Of a stretch of 64,000 nt of DNA, positions 8,977-17,549 are shown piece after piece (the stretch's first letter is position 1; every line of letters starts with the position of its first letter). Location of the stretch: assembly GCA_021846275.1 (NCBI GenBank), contig JAJZBZ010000003.1, positions 372,001 through 436,000 of the forward strand. Reading direction: 5' to 3'. Source of the stretch: Acidobacteriota bacterium. GTDB taxonomy: Bacteria; Acidobacteriota; Terriglobia; Terriglobales; Acidobacteriaceae. The position numbers and the translations under genes were made by a program. The notes beneath the pieces were generated by a model. The model had not been told where the DNA came from. It searched no databases and worked only from the letters and a program-made list of their open reading frames with translations.

Positions 8977-9258
8977 GTGAAATCAGCTTTTCAATATCCC
9001 TGTCTCCTCGCGCTTCTGGCGGCAATTCTCATTCCGCGCCCGCTTTCCGCCAGCGAAAATTCCCCCCTCGACATCAACTCCGCCACGTATTCTCAGCTCC
9101 TGCGGCTCCACGGCATGACCCCCGTCTGGGCGCGCCGCATCCTGCGCTTCCGCCCCTACACCGCAAAGAACGAGCTCTACACCCGCGGCATCGTCTCCCT
9201 CGACGAGTACTACCGCATCGAAGACCAGATCGTCGCCCACCGTGCTCACCGCCACTGA
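8977..9258 (+). CDS. small exported helix-hairpin-helix protein, ComEA-like
   Basis: A 93-residue protein with a signal peptide (MKSAFQYPCLLALLAAILIP, cleavage near LSA-SE), then a helix-hairpin-helix DNA-binding type fold seen in LDINSATYSQLLRLHGMTP. ComEA proteins bind incoming DNA during competence; short periplasmic HhH proteins of this sort are common and often not tested. It is divergent from the his operon with a 100-base gap to the his promoter. No other competence gene is nearby, so a DNA-uptake role is only inference. Confidence 0.7.
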   Translation: MKSAFQYPCLLALLAAILIPRPLSASENSPLDINSATYSQLLRLHGMTPVWARRILRFRPYTAKNELYTRGIVSLDEYYRIEDQIVAHRAHRH

Positions 9259-9296
9259 CCTGCGCCAACACCTCGCGCCAGCCAGATGCCGAGCGC

Positions 9297-9328
9297 AAAA
9301 AAGCGGGGATGCCAACCGGCATCCCCGC
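9297..9328 (-). terminator. terminator downstream of the RND pump operon
   Basis: Eleven-base perfect stem (9303-9313 with 9318-9328), loop AACC, followed on the minus strand by TTTTTT (9302-9297). It lies 38 bases after the RND stop codon. The plus strand has only a loose T-rich tail, so it may also weakly end the HhH gene. Confidence 0.85.
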
Positions 9329-9366
9329 TCGCATTCTGCTTCTGTTTTTCTGACCCTGCTTTTGCC

Positions 9367-12300
9367 TCAGTGCGTCGCCTGCAACGCCGGTTCCTTGCTG
9401 CGCTTCAGCCGCGCCAGCACGTTGCTCAGCGTCACATACAGCACCGGAATGAACAGCAGATTCAGCACCGTTGAAACCAGCATCCCGCCCACAATCGTCG
9501 TCCCCACCGAGTGCCGTCCCAGCGCTCCTGCGCCCGTGGCAAACACCAGCGGAAACACACCCAGTATGAATGCGAACGAGGTCATCAGAATCGGCCGCAG
9601 TCTCAGCTCCGCCGCTTCAATCGCCGCCTCGGCAATGCTGCGTCCCTTTTCGCGCAACTGCTCGGCAAACTCCACAATCAGAATTGCGTTCTTCGCCGAA
9701 AGACCGATCAGCATCACCAGCCCGATCTGGCAGTACACATCGTCGGACAGTCCGCGCGCCGCCACCGCGCCCAGCGCGCCCAGCACCGCCATCGGAACCG
9801 CCAGCAGAATGATGAACGGCAGCGCAAAGCTCTCATACTGCGCCGCCAGCGTCAGGTAGACCACAATCAACCCCAGCGCAAAAATCAGCGCCGCCTTGCC
9901 GCTCGATTCAATCTCCTCCAGCGTCAGTCCCGTCCACGAATACGTCATGCCCGGCATCATCGCCCGCTTCGCCAGCGCCTCCATCGACGCAATTCCCTGG
10001 CTCGAACTTCTGCCCGGCGCAGCCGAACCATCCAGCTCCACCGAGCGGAACAGGTTGTAGTGGCTGATCACCTGCGGCCCGGAAGTATTTTCCACCGTCA
10101 CCAGATTGTCCAGCGGAATCATCTGATTCGTCGTATCCGACCGCACATAGAACGCATGCAGATCGCTCGCCTTCATGCGAAACGGCTGGTCCGCCTGCGC
10201 ATACACCCGGTACACGCGATTGTTGTAGTCGAAGTCGTTCACATACTCCGACCCCATGAAAACATTCAGCGTCGTCGCAATCTGCGTGAACGAAACGCCC
10301 AGCGCCTTGGCTTTTTCGCGGTCCACATGCACCAGCAGTTGCGGATCGCTCGCCGAAAAATTCGTAAACAGCCCGGTCAGTCCCAGCTTCGGATCCTGTC
10401 GGCTCATGCCGATCATCTGGTGCGCCACGCGATCCAGGTCCGCCAGCGTATTCTGCCCCAGGTCCTGCAACTCAAACTGGAATCCGCCAAAGCTGCCAAG
10501 TCCCTGCACCGCCGGCGGCTCAAACAGCGCCACCGTTCCGCCTGGCACCATGAACAGCCGTGGCGTCAGCGCCGCCACAATATCCGCCGCCGAGTGACCC
10601 TTGGCCAGCCGCTGGTCCGCCGGCTTCAGCGCGGCAAAGATCATCCCCGCGTTCGGCGAACTGCCCGTCAGCGAAAATCCCGACACCGCAAACGCGCCCG
10701 CAATATCCGGGTTCGTCGCCAGCACCCGCTGCGCCCGATCCGAGATCGCCGTCGTATCGCTCAGCGAAGCGCCCGGCGGCGCCTGCACAATCACCATCAG
10801 CATCCCCTGGTCTTCCTGCGGAATGAAGCCCGTCGGCACATGCACATACATCCATCCCGTCGCCGCCAGCCCCGCAAAAAACACCACCACCAGCAGATAC
10901 CGCAGCCGCAGCGCCAGATGGATCAGCCCCGCATACCCGCGCGAAATCCAGTGGATAAAGCCGTCGATTCCGTGCGCAATCCCGGCCCACGCGCGAGAAA
11001 GCACGGGCACGCGCAGAAAATCCAGTTGCCCATACTTCGCCTCTTCGCCGCGCAGAAACAGCGCCGCCAGAGCAGGAGAAAGCGTCAGAGCATTCAGCGC
11101 CGAAATCGCAATCGAAAACGCAATCGTCAGCGAAAACTGCCGATACAGAATCCCCGTCGTGCCCGGAAAAAATGAGACCGGCAGAAACACCGCAATCAGC
11201 ACCAGCGAGGTCGCAATCACCGCGCTCGTCACCTCGCCCATCGCCACCGATGTCGCGTCATGCGGGTCCGTGTGCTCGGCGGAAATATGCCGCTGCACAT
11301 TCTCGATCACCACAATCGCGTCGTCCACCACCAGCCCCGTCGCCAGCGTAATCCCGAACAGCGTCAGCGAATTGATCGAGAACCCGAACGCCTTGATGAA
11401 CGCGAACGTTCCAATCAGCGAAACCGGAATCGTCACCGCCGGAATGATCGTCGCGCGCCAGTCCAGCAGGAACAGAAAGATCACCACAATCACGATCCCG
11501 ATCGCCTCGCCCAGCGTCACGATCACCTCGTGAATCGAGTCGCCCACAATCGTCGTCGAGTCAAACGCAATCGCATATTCCAGGCCCGGTGGAAAATGCG
11601 CCGAAAGCTGCTTCAGCACATCCTTCGCCTCGCGATCCACCTCCAGCGCATTCGCGTTCGACAACTGCTGCACGCCGATGCCGACCGCCTCCTGGCCCTG
11701 ATACTTCAGGTTCGAGCTGTAATCCTCCGCGCCCAGTTCCGAGTGGCCCACATCGCGCAGATACACCAGCCCGCTCGGACTGCTCTTCACAATAATGTCG
11801 TCAAACTGCTTCGGATCCGTCAGCCTGCCCACCACCCGCACGGCCACCTGATACGACTGGCTGTTGTCCGCCGGCGGCTGCCCCAGTTGCCCGGCCGGAA
11901 CCTCCACATTCTGCTCCGCCAGCGCATTCACCACGTCGGTCGCCGTCAGCCCGTGCGTCGCCAGTTCGTTCGGGTCCAGCCACACCCGCATCGCATACTT
12001 GCGCTCGCCAAAAATCTGCACATTGCCCACGCCCGGCACTCGCTTCAGCGCGTCGGCCACATACACGTCCAGATAATTCGAGATGTACTCGTTCGTGTAG
12101 CGATTGTCCCGCGTAAAAAATCCCGCGCCAAACACAAAGTTGCTGTTCGCCTTGGTAATCGTGATGCCCGCCGAGTTCACCGCCGCCGGCAGCCGTCCGC
12201 TCACGCTCGCCACGCGGTTCTGCACGTCCACCGCGGCAATCGACAGATCGTAGCCCGTCTGGAACGTCACCGTGATCGTGCTCACGCCGGAGTTCGTGCT

Positions 12301-12546
12301 CGCCGACGTGATGTAGTGCATTCCCTCCACGCCGTTGATCGCCTCTTCCAGCGGAATCGTCACCGCCTTTTCCACCGTCTCGGCGTCGGCGCCAATATAC
12401 GTGCTCGTCACCATCACCTGCGGCGGAGCAAGCTGCGGATAGAGCGAAATCGGCAGCGTAGGAATGCTGATCGCGCCGACCAGAATAATCATCAGCGCCA
12501 CCACCGTGGCAAAGACCGGACGGCGAATGAAAAAATCCACAAACAC
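9367..12546 (-). CDS. RND multidrug efflux permease, HAE1 (AcrB/MexB) family
   Basis: Inner-membrane proton/drug antiporter of 1059 residues, normal for HAE1 pumps. The N-terminus MFVDFFIRRPVFATVVALMI is typical of the first membrane helix. The proton-relay aspartates are in LVVDDAIVVIENV (TM4) and the matching lysine in LSAKNAILIVEFA (TM10). Two large periplasmic porter/docking regions lie between TM1-2 and TM7-8. The start is a GTG at 12546 with AAGGA upstream. It follows its adaptor gene by 35 bases. No outer-membrane TolC-type gene and no local regulator is seen, so both must lie elsewhere. Confidence 0.95.
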   Translation of the reverse strand: MFVDFFIRRPVFATVVALMIILVGAISIPTLPISLYPQLAPPQVMVTSTYIGADAETVEKAVTIPLEEAINGVEGMHYITSASTNSGVSTITVTFQTGYDLSIAAVDVQNRVASVSGRLPAAVNSAGITITKANSNFVFGAGFFTRDNRYTNEYISNYLDVYVADALKRVPGVGNVQIFGERKYAMRVWLDPNELATHGLTATDVVNALAEQNVEVPAGQLGQPPADNSQSYQVAVRVVGRLTDPKQFDDIIVKSSPSGLVYLRDVGHSELGAEDYSSNLKYQGQEAVGIGVQQLSNANALEVDREAKDVLKQLSAHFPPGLEYAIAFDSTTIVGDSIHEVIVTLGEAIGIVIVVIFLFLLDWRATIIPAVTIPVSLIGTFAFIKAFGFSINSLTLFGITLATGLVVDDAIVVIENVQRHISAEHTDPHDATSVAMGEVTSAVIATSLVLIAVFLPVSFFPGTTGILYRQFSLTIAFSIAISALNALTLSPALAALFLRGEEAKYGQLDFLRVPVLSRAWAGIAHGIDGFIHWISRGYAGLIHLALRLRYLLVVVFFAGLAATGWMYVHVPTGFIPQEDQGMLMVIVQAPPGASLSDTTAISDRAQRVLATNPDIAGAFAVSGFSLTGSSPNAGMIFAALKPADQRLAKGHSAADIVAALTPRLFMVPGGTVALFEPPAVQGLGSFGGFQFELQDLGQNTLADLDRVAHQMIGMSRQDPKLGLTGLFTNFSASDPQLLVHVDREKAKALGVSFTQIATTLNVFMGSEYVNDFDYNNRVYRVYAQADQPFRMKASDLHAFYVRSDTTNQMIPLDNLVTVENTSGPQVISHYNLFRSVELDGSAAPGRSSSQGIASMEALAKRAMMPGMTYSWTGLTLEEIESSGKAALIFALGLIVVYLTLAAQYESFALPFIILLAVPMAVLGALGAVAARGLSDDVYCQIGLVMLIGLSAKNAILIVEFAEQLREKGRSIAEAAIEAAELRLRPILMTSFAFILGVFPLVFATGAGALGRHSVGTTIVGGMLVSTVLNLLFIPVLYVTLSNVLARLKRSKEPALQATH

Positions 12547-12581
12547 GATACAAAATCCTTCCTGTGCGTCCTGCGCCGCGC

Positions 12582-13685
12582 TTACGCGCCCAGCGGCATC
12601 ACCGGCATCTGGTCGGCCAGGAACTGCGTCCGCGACGTAATCACGCGATCTCCCGCCTTCAGTCCCGCGCTCACCGCATACGAATTGCCCACCGTCTGGT
12701 CAATCGTGATGCTCACCTGATGCGCCACCGTGCGGCCGCCTTCCGTCGCCACCACAAACACAAAGCTCTGTCCGCCCTGCCGCACCACAGACAGAATCGG
12801 AATCGTCGGCAGCGGCCGTGTATTCCACACCACGCGCGCCCGCACCAGTTGCGCCGAGCGCAGCCTCTGGTCGCCCGGACTCACCGGAGCCTTCACCAGA
12901 ATCCCCTGCAAATTGCTGTCCACCTGCGGCGAAAGAAAATCAATCGCCGTCCGCTCGATCACGCTTCCATCCGTATCCAGCAGCTCGACCGGCAGCCCCA
13001 TCCGAACATCCGCGCTGCGCTCCGTCGGAATGTAAATATACGCCTCGAAATCCCTGTTCTCATCCACCGTTGTCAGCGCCGAACTCGTCGTCACATAGTC
13101 GCCCACATGCACCGGAATATCGCCCACCACCCCGTCAAACGGCGCGCGAATCCTGTAGTACGCAAGCTGCTCCTCCAGCGACTTCCTGGTCGCAATCGCC
13201 GACTGCCAGTCCGCATTCGTGTTCTGGTAGAGCTGCTCGGCCTGGTCCAGCGCATCGCGGCTCACCACGCCATCGGCAAACAGCTTCCGCTCGCGCTCAA
13301 TCTCAATCGTGTTGTAGTCAAACAGCGCCTTCTTCTGCCGCTCCGTCGCAATCTGCGCATTCACCAGCGCATCCTGCTTCGCCGGGTCGATCGTCATCAG
13401 CAACTGCCCGGCCTTCACATGGTCCCCCGAACGCACCAGAATCGACGTCAGATTCCCATCCACCTGCGGCATCACCGTCACCGACCGCCGCGACTTGATC
13501 GTCGCCACGTAATCGCTGCTCGACGCCACCGGCTGCAACGCCACCGTCTCCGTCGCCACCGGCATCGCCTGCATCGCCGCCGCATTCACCGCCGGAGCCG
13601 CCGACTGCCTGCACCCAACCAGCAACACTCCGGAAACTGCCCCCATCAGGACGAAAAAACGTATGTATTTCAAGCAAACCCTCAC
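12582..13685 (-). CDS. RND efflux periplasmic adaptor (MFP) lipoprotein
   Basis: Membrane-fusion protein that links the RND permease to an outer-membrane channel. Residues 1-26 are a lipoprotein signal with lipobox LVGC. Then come a barrel-sandwich/biotinyl-like half (VTVMPQVDGNLTSILVRSGDHVKAGQLL), an alpha-helical hairpin about 100-160, the second lipoyl half (IRAPFDGVVGDIPVHVGDYV) and beta-barrel regions. The 367-residue length is typical. The GTG at 13685 is the longest start; a TTG at 13673 with GAGGG just upstream would begin MKYIRFF and may be the real one. First gene of the pump operon. Confidence 0.92.
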   Translation of the reverse strand: MRVCLKYIRFFVLMGAVSGVLLVGCRQSAAPAVNAAAMQAMPVATETVALQPVASSSDYVATIKSRRSVTVMPQVDGNLTSILVRSGDHVKAGQLLMTIDPAKQDALVNAQIATERQKKALFDYNTIEIERERKLFADGVVSRDALDQAEQLYQNTNADWQSAIATRKSLEEQLAYYRIRAPFDGVVGDIPVHVGDYVTTSSALTTVDENRDFEAYIYIPTERSADVRMGLPVELLDTDGSVIERTAIDFLSPQVDSNLQGILVKAPVSPGDQRLRSAQLVRARVVWNTRPLPTIPILSVVRQGGQSFVFVVATEGGRTVAHQVSITIDQTVGNSYAVSAGLKAGDRVITSRTQFLADQMPVMPLGA

Positions 13686-13912
13686 TGAACTCTACAAACC
13701 CTGTATTCATTCCCGAAACAGAATCGAAGGCTACTCGACCCGCAACGGACTGACCGCTCCGCTCCCGCCTCAATGCCCGGAAAACAAGCGTCAGACTCCA
13801 GATGCGCCAGCCCCGCCGCGCGCTTCACGGATTCCAGTTTATTCCTCGTGAAATCGGACAGACGCGGAGTCGCTTCGCGCGGTCAACTCGCAGAGCCGCT
13901 TCGCAGCATCCC

Positions 13913-14644
13913 TCACCCGTAAAACGCAAACGGGTTGAAGTTCGTTCCCCGGTCAAACGCATCCACGCCCTCAGCCCGCTTCAGCCATCCCACCACCAGA
14001 TACGTCACCGGCGTCGCCAACACCTCATACGCCACCTTGAACCCATACGACGAGCCAATCATCACCGCCATCTGCCGCGGCGTCGCCACGCCCCAGAACG
14101 CAATCAGGATCACCAACGTCGTATCCACCAGTTGCCCGCTCACCGTCGATCCAACCGTGCGCGTCCACAGCATCCGCCCGCCCGTCCACAGCTTCATCCT
14201 CGCCAGCGTGTAGCTGTTCGTGAACTCACCCGCCCAGTACGCCACCAGGCTCGCCGCCGCAAACCGCGGCACCAGCCCGAAGACCCGCGCAAACGCCGCC
14301 TGATCCTGCCATCCCGGAGCCGGCGGCAACAGCACCGCAATCTCGCCCATCCCCGCCAGCATCGCCATCCCGAAAAAACCCAGCCAGATCGCCCTCCGCG
14401 ACGCCGCGTACCCATACACCTCCGTAAACACGTCGCTCCAGACATACGTGATCGGAAACAGCAACTGCGCCCCGCTCACCAGCAGCGGACCAAACCGGCA
14501 AATCTTCGGCCCCACCAGATTCGACACCAGCAGAATCGCCACAAACGCAATCGTCAGCGTCTCCAGATACCGGAACCGGCCCGCAGCCACGCCCGCACCA
14601 GCACCGGAAGCAGCGCCCGCTCCACTCGTCTCGCTCCGCTTCAT
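13913..14644 (-). CDS. queuosine precursor transporter, YhhQ family
   Basis: A 243-residue integral membrane protein of the VUT/YhhQ family, which imports 7-cyano-7-deazaguanine or its aminomethyl form for queuosine tRNA modification. Family features are LLVSNLVGPKI in the first helix, ITYVWSDVFTEVYGY and TVGSTVSGQLVDTTLVI, with about six membrane helices. The alanine/glycine-rich first 20 residues look unconserved. No queuosine biosynthesis gene is nearby. The 200 bases between this start and the tentative promoter for the divergent hypothetical gene hold nothing else recognisable. Confidence 0.88.
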   Translation of the reverse strand: MKRSETSGAGAASGAGAGVAAGRFRYLETLTIAFVAILLVSNLVGPKICRFGPLLVSGAQLLFPITYVWSDVFTEVYGYAASRRAIWLGFFGMAMLAGMGEIAVLLPPAPGWQDQAAFARVFGLVPRFAAASLVAYWAGEFTNSYTLARMKLWTGGRMLWTRTVGSTVSGQLVDTTLVILIAFWGVATPRQMAVMIGSSYGFKVAYEVLATPVTYLVVGWLKRAEGVDAFDRGTNFNPFAFYG

Positions 14645-14742
14645 CGTCTGAGCATATCGCAGCCGCGCCCATCACCCATCCTCTTGCAGCCGGGCCGGTA
14701 GCAATCCGGCATCGCCTCTGCCAGCAAATTCCATCTCCCCTC

Positions 14743-14770
14743 TTGAAATTTCCAATGCGTCCGATATTCT
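14743..14770 (+). promoter_or_regulatory. possible sigma-70 type promoter
   Basis: TTGAAA at 14743 and TATTCT at 14765 are separated by 16 bases and lie in an AT-richer stretch about 120 bases before the hypothetical gene at 14894. Call based on sequence pattern only. Confidence 0.4.
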
Positions 14771-14893
14771 CTGTGTCAAAGAACGAGGAATGGGCCGCGC
14801 TGCCGACCTCCGAAACTCAGCCCGGCTTGACACGCAACTGCCTCAAACCCATCCGCGAGCACAATCGCCATCGCGGAGAGACAGGAGACGACA

Positions 14894-15457
14894 ATGTCAT
14901 CCGCCAGCCATCCCGACCCTCATCCCGCCCACCATCCTCTGGAGCCTTTCTTTCACCAGGTCGTGCGCAACAACTATGCCGGCAAACTCGGCATCCACGA
15001 CGCCGACATCACCCGCTACATCGCCCAGCTCCTCTGCGAGTTCAGCGAATCCGAAAAACTCTACAAAGTCCGCGACCCATCCGGCCATCCCCTCTACTCG
15101 CTCGAAGAAATGGTCCTCGCCGCCGACCCCGTACACGGCACCGCGCCCTCCTTTGACGCCGAACGCTCCGTCCGCAAACACATCGGCGACTACGCCCTGT
15201 TCATCTCCGGCATGTACCCGGAATCCATGGACCCCTGGCGTCGCCGCCACGGCCAGCAGAGCTTCGAGGAACTCGTCCAGATCGGCAAGCAAAGCTACTA
15301 CATCGTCAGCCAGTTCGACCTCGACGAATACGCCGAGGAAGCCCCGCTCTTCGCGCGCCTCACCGAGTGGTTCGACCGCTGCATCTACGGCCTGCGCCTG
15401 GTCCGCGACGACCTCACCGCCACCCGCCCAGCCACCCTCCCCGCCCGCGTCAACTAG
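14894..15457 (+). CDS. conserved-looking hypothetical protein
   Basis: A 187-residue soluble protein with no signal peptide or membrane segment and no family I recognise. It has a proline/histidine-rich first 18 residues, then an acidic, helix-rich body with several aromatic residues (LFISGMYPESMDPWRRRHG, SYYIVSQFDLDEYAEEAPLFARL). The ATG follows GGAGACGACA. Codon use matches its neighbours, so there is no sign of transfer. It stands alone between the queuosine transporter and tRNA-Pro; the surroundings give no hint of function. Confidence 0.75.
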   Translation: MSSASHPDPHPAHHPLEPFFHQVVRNNYAGKLGIHDADITRYIAQLLCEFSESEKLYKVRDPSGHPLYSLEEMVLAADPVHGTAPSFDAERSVRKHIGDYALFISGMYPESMDPWRRRHGQQSFEELVQIGKQSYYIVSQFDLDEYAEEAPLFARLTEWFDRCIYGLRLVRDDLTATRPATLPARVN

Positions 15458-15748
15458 CCCCGGCAGACACTGATCCCGCGAGCGCCGAACTGACCCGTCC
15501 GGCGTTCGCGAGCCTCGCGTCAGATCTCAGAAACCGAATTCAACCACACTGATCGGCCTCGGTATTTCCGATCCAGATTTGAATGTTAGTCTTCGGCCAG
15601 AACCGAGCCTGATTAGGCGGCAGTTGGCGGAGGACTGAAAAGGAGCGATGACCGCAAATGCAGGGCGCTGCAATGAGGGTTCCCACAGATTCCCCCACAA
15701 TCTCTGAGACATGGACCGAAGTTGAAATTTGCAAGTGACGGATTTGAA

Positions 15749-15825
15749 TGGTCGGGACGGGCAGATTTGAACTGCCGACCCCTCGCACCCCAAGCGAGTG
15801 CTCTACCAGGCTGAGCCACGTCCCG
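15749..15825 (-). tRNA. tRNA-Pro (GGG)
   Basis: Read on the minus strand, CGGGACG (15825-15819) pairs with CGTCCCG (15759-15753), discriminator A, and an encoded CCA at 15751-15749. The D arm (GGCTCAGCCTGGTAGAGC), the anticodon stem-loop with TTGGGGT (anticodon GGG) and the T arm with TTCAAAT are all present. The 291 bases between this tRNA and the stop codon at 15457 hold no gene I can support. Confidence 0.95.
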
Positions 15826-15913
15826 ACACGGTTTGCGCTGGCCTTTGCAGCCAGCGCGGGGGATTCTCTAGAAAGTGTACACGACGCCTCTTCGCGCCGT
15901 TCTGGCTGCGGCG

Positions 15914-16186
15914 TCAGTGCGACGGCGGCACGTACTCGGCAGGCAGCGCGGCTCCATCGCCGAAGAAGAACTCCTGCATCTGCTCGACGAGGAAGGTCTG
16001 CGCCTGCGGCGTCCACGGTTGCAGCCGATACTCATTGAGCAGCATCTTCTGGCGTTCCACCCACTCGGCCCACGCCTGCCGCGAGACGCTCTTGAAAATC
16101 TTCTGTCCGAAATCGGAATCAAACGGAGGCTCATCGAGACCCTCCATCTCCTTCTTGTAGCGCGCGCAGAAAACCATGTGTGCCAT
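15914..16186 (-). CDS. yggX: YggX-type Fe(II)-trafficking / oxidative damage protection protein
   Basis: A 90-residue cytosolic protein of the YggX family, which protects iron-sulfur proteins and limits damage from labile iron. The family pattern is clear: VFCARYKKEMEGLDEPPF at the N-terminus, then SRQAWAEWVERQKMLLNEYRL. The start at 16186 has GGGAG eight bases upstream and gives the usual length; the frame is open further upstream but without conservation. Transcribed away from ispE, in a short monocistronic unit between tRNA-Pro and ispE. Confidence 0.93.
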   Translation of the reverse strand: MAHMVFCARYKKEMEGLDEPPFDSDFGQKIFKSVSRQAWAEWVERQKMLLNEYRLQPWTPQAQTFLVEQMQEFFFGDGAALPAEYVPPSH

Positions 16187-16269
16187 CGTGCTCACTCCCG
16201 TCACCATTGTAAATCGGAGTCGCTTGTCGGCGCGCAGCCGCATCTCGCGCCGTACTACACTGAGAATTC

Positions 16270-17343
16270 ATGGCAGTCACCGCGCGATCCCACGCAAAGA
16301 TCAATCTCGGCCTGGCCATCGGACCGCCGCGTGCCGACGGCTTTCACTCCCTCGTCACCGTCTACCAGACCCTCGCCGCACACGACCTGGTCACTGTCTC
16401 CGCCACGCCCGCAGCGCGTACGACGATTCACCTCACCAGCAACGACGCGCGCGTGCCGACCGACGAGCGCAACACCGCCTGGAAGATGGTTGCGCTCGCG
16501 CTGGACCGGCTCGGCCTCGCCGCCGAGGTGGCGATCCACATCGACAAGCGGCTGCCGGTTCAGGGCGGTCTGGGGGCTGGCTCGGCCAACGCCGTGGCCG
16601 CGCTGCTGGCGCTCGAAGCTGAACTGGCCTTGCCGGGCAACATTGCCAACTTAGCCACTGGCTGGCCCGCCGAGCGGATGCGCCTTGCCGCCGAGGTTGG
16701 CTCCGACGTGCCGCTGTTTCTCATTGGCGGAACGATTCTTGGCCTCGATCGCGGCCAGTCCGTCTTTCCGATGCCGGACCAGCCCGCCACCTGCTGCCTG
16801 GTGGCCACGCCCGCCGTCGGCGTCTCCACGCCGCAGGCCTTTCGCGACTGGGACGCGCTCGGCAACATCGAAAACCCCGCCGACGATGCCGCATTGACCT
16901 CCGCCGCAGGGAACGATAGACTGAATCAGTTGAGTCGTCTCTACGCAGGGGCCTGTGCTTGTTCTCAGGCCGGTTTCCAGCCGGAAACCAGTGCGGTGAC
17001 GGACTCTTCCGGTGTTCTGCCCAGCGGGCAGAGCCTTGCCGGGCCACTGGTGTCCGCGCTTGTCCGCGCCGGGATTGGAAACGACTTTGAGCGAGTGGTT
17101 TTCGCTCAGCATCCCTTCCTTGCTCAGATCAAGCGCATCCTCCAGGCCGCAGGCACGCCGGAGGAATCCATCTACGCATCCCTGTCCGGATCCGGTTCTT
17201 CACTTTTCGGCCTTTACCCGGGCCGAAAAGAGGCGGAAGCAGTCCGTCAGCGCCTGTCCGAGGCCGGTGTCGATGCATTTCTGACGCACACCCTGCCGCG
17301 AGCAGCCTACTGGTCGGAAATCTTTCCGCCAAATGCCGGTTGA
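16270..17343 (+). CDS. ispE: IspE, 4-diphosphocytidyl-2-C-methyl-D-erythritol kinase, with in-frame insertion
   Basis: GHMP kinase of the MEP isoprenoid pathway. The lysine/asparagine substrate motif SHAKINLGL is at the N-terminus, the ATP loop PVQGGLGAGSANA at about residue 100, and the C-terminal GHMP motif SLSGSGSSLFGLY near 300. At 357 residues it is much longer than the usual 280-300. The excess lies at about residues 205-257 (16885-17040), a segment rich in Ser, Ala and Cys without counterpart in IspE, and its DNA holds two small perfect palindromes. The kinase motifs on both sides are intact, so the gene is probably functional. It precedes tRNA-Gln and prs. Confidence 0.93.
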   Translation: MAVTARSHAKINLGLAIGPPRADGFHSLVTVYQTLAAHDLVTVSATPAARTTIHLTSNDARVPTDERNTAWKMVALALDRLGLAAEVAIHIDKRLPVQGGLGAGSANAVAALLALEAELALPGNIANLATGWPAERMRLAAEVGSDVPLFLIGGTILGLDRGQSVFPMPDQPATCCLVATPAVGVSTPQAFRDWDALGNIENPADDAALTSAAGNDRLNQLSRLYAGACACSQAGFQPETSAVTDSSGVLPSGQSLAGPLVSALVRAGIGNDFERVVFAQHPFLAQIKRILQAAGTPEESIYASLSGSGSSLFGLYPGRKEAEAVRQRLSEAGVDAFLTHTLPRAAYWSEIFPPNAG

Positions 17344-17392
17344 CACCCGTTTGCGAGCGATGCAACACTCGCCAGCGGCTAGTCGGAGCAGT

Positions 17393-17466
17393 TGGGCGAT
17401 CGACTAACGGTAGGTCAAGTGCCTTTGACGCACTTTGTCCAGGTTCGAATCCTGGTCGCCCAGCCA
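17393..17466 (+). tRNA. tRNA-Gln (TTG)
   Basis: TGGGCGA at 17393-17399 pairs with TCGCCCA at 17456-17462; discriminator G and encoded CCA follow. The anticodon loop CTTTGAC gives anticodon TTG, and the T loop TTCGAAT is standard. It lies 50 bases after ispE and 83 bases before prs. Confidence 0.95.
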
Positions 17467-17549
17467 GACAATCGCCGCGCGGAAGTGGTTTTTCCGACCG
17501 GCAAAACGCAGAGCAGCCCATGCCAACCAGCACAGGAGGAACTGCAAGG

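Noticed and set aside
15458-15748. Phage attachment site or integrase remnant next to tRNA-Pro
   Set aside because: The flank has some protein-like words on the minus strand, but no integrase motif and no repeat of the tRNA 3' end elsewhere in the window.
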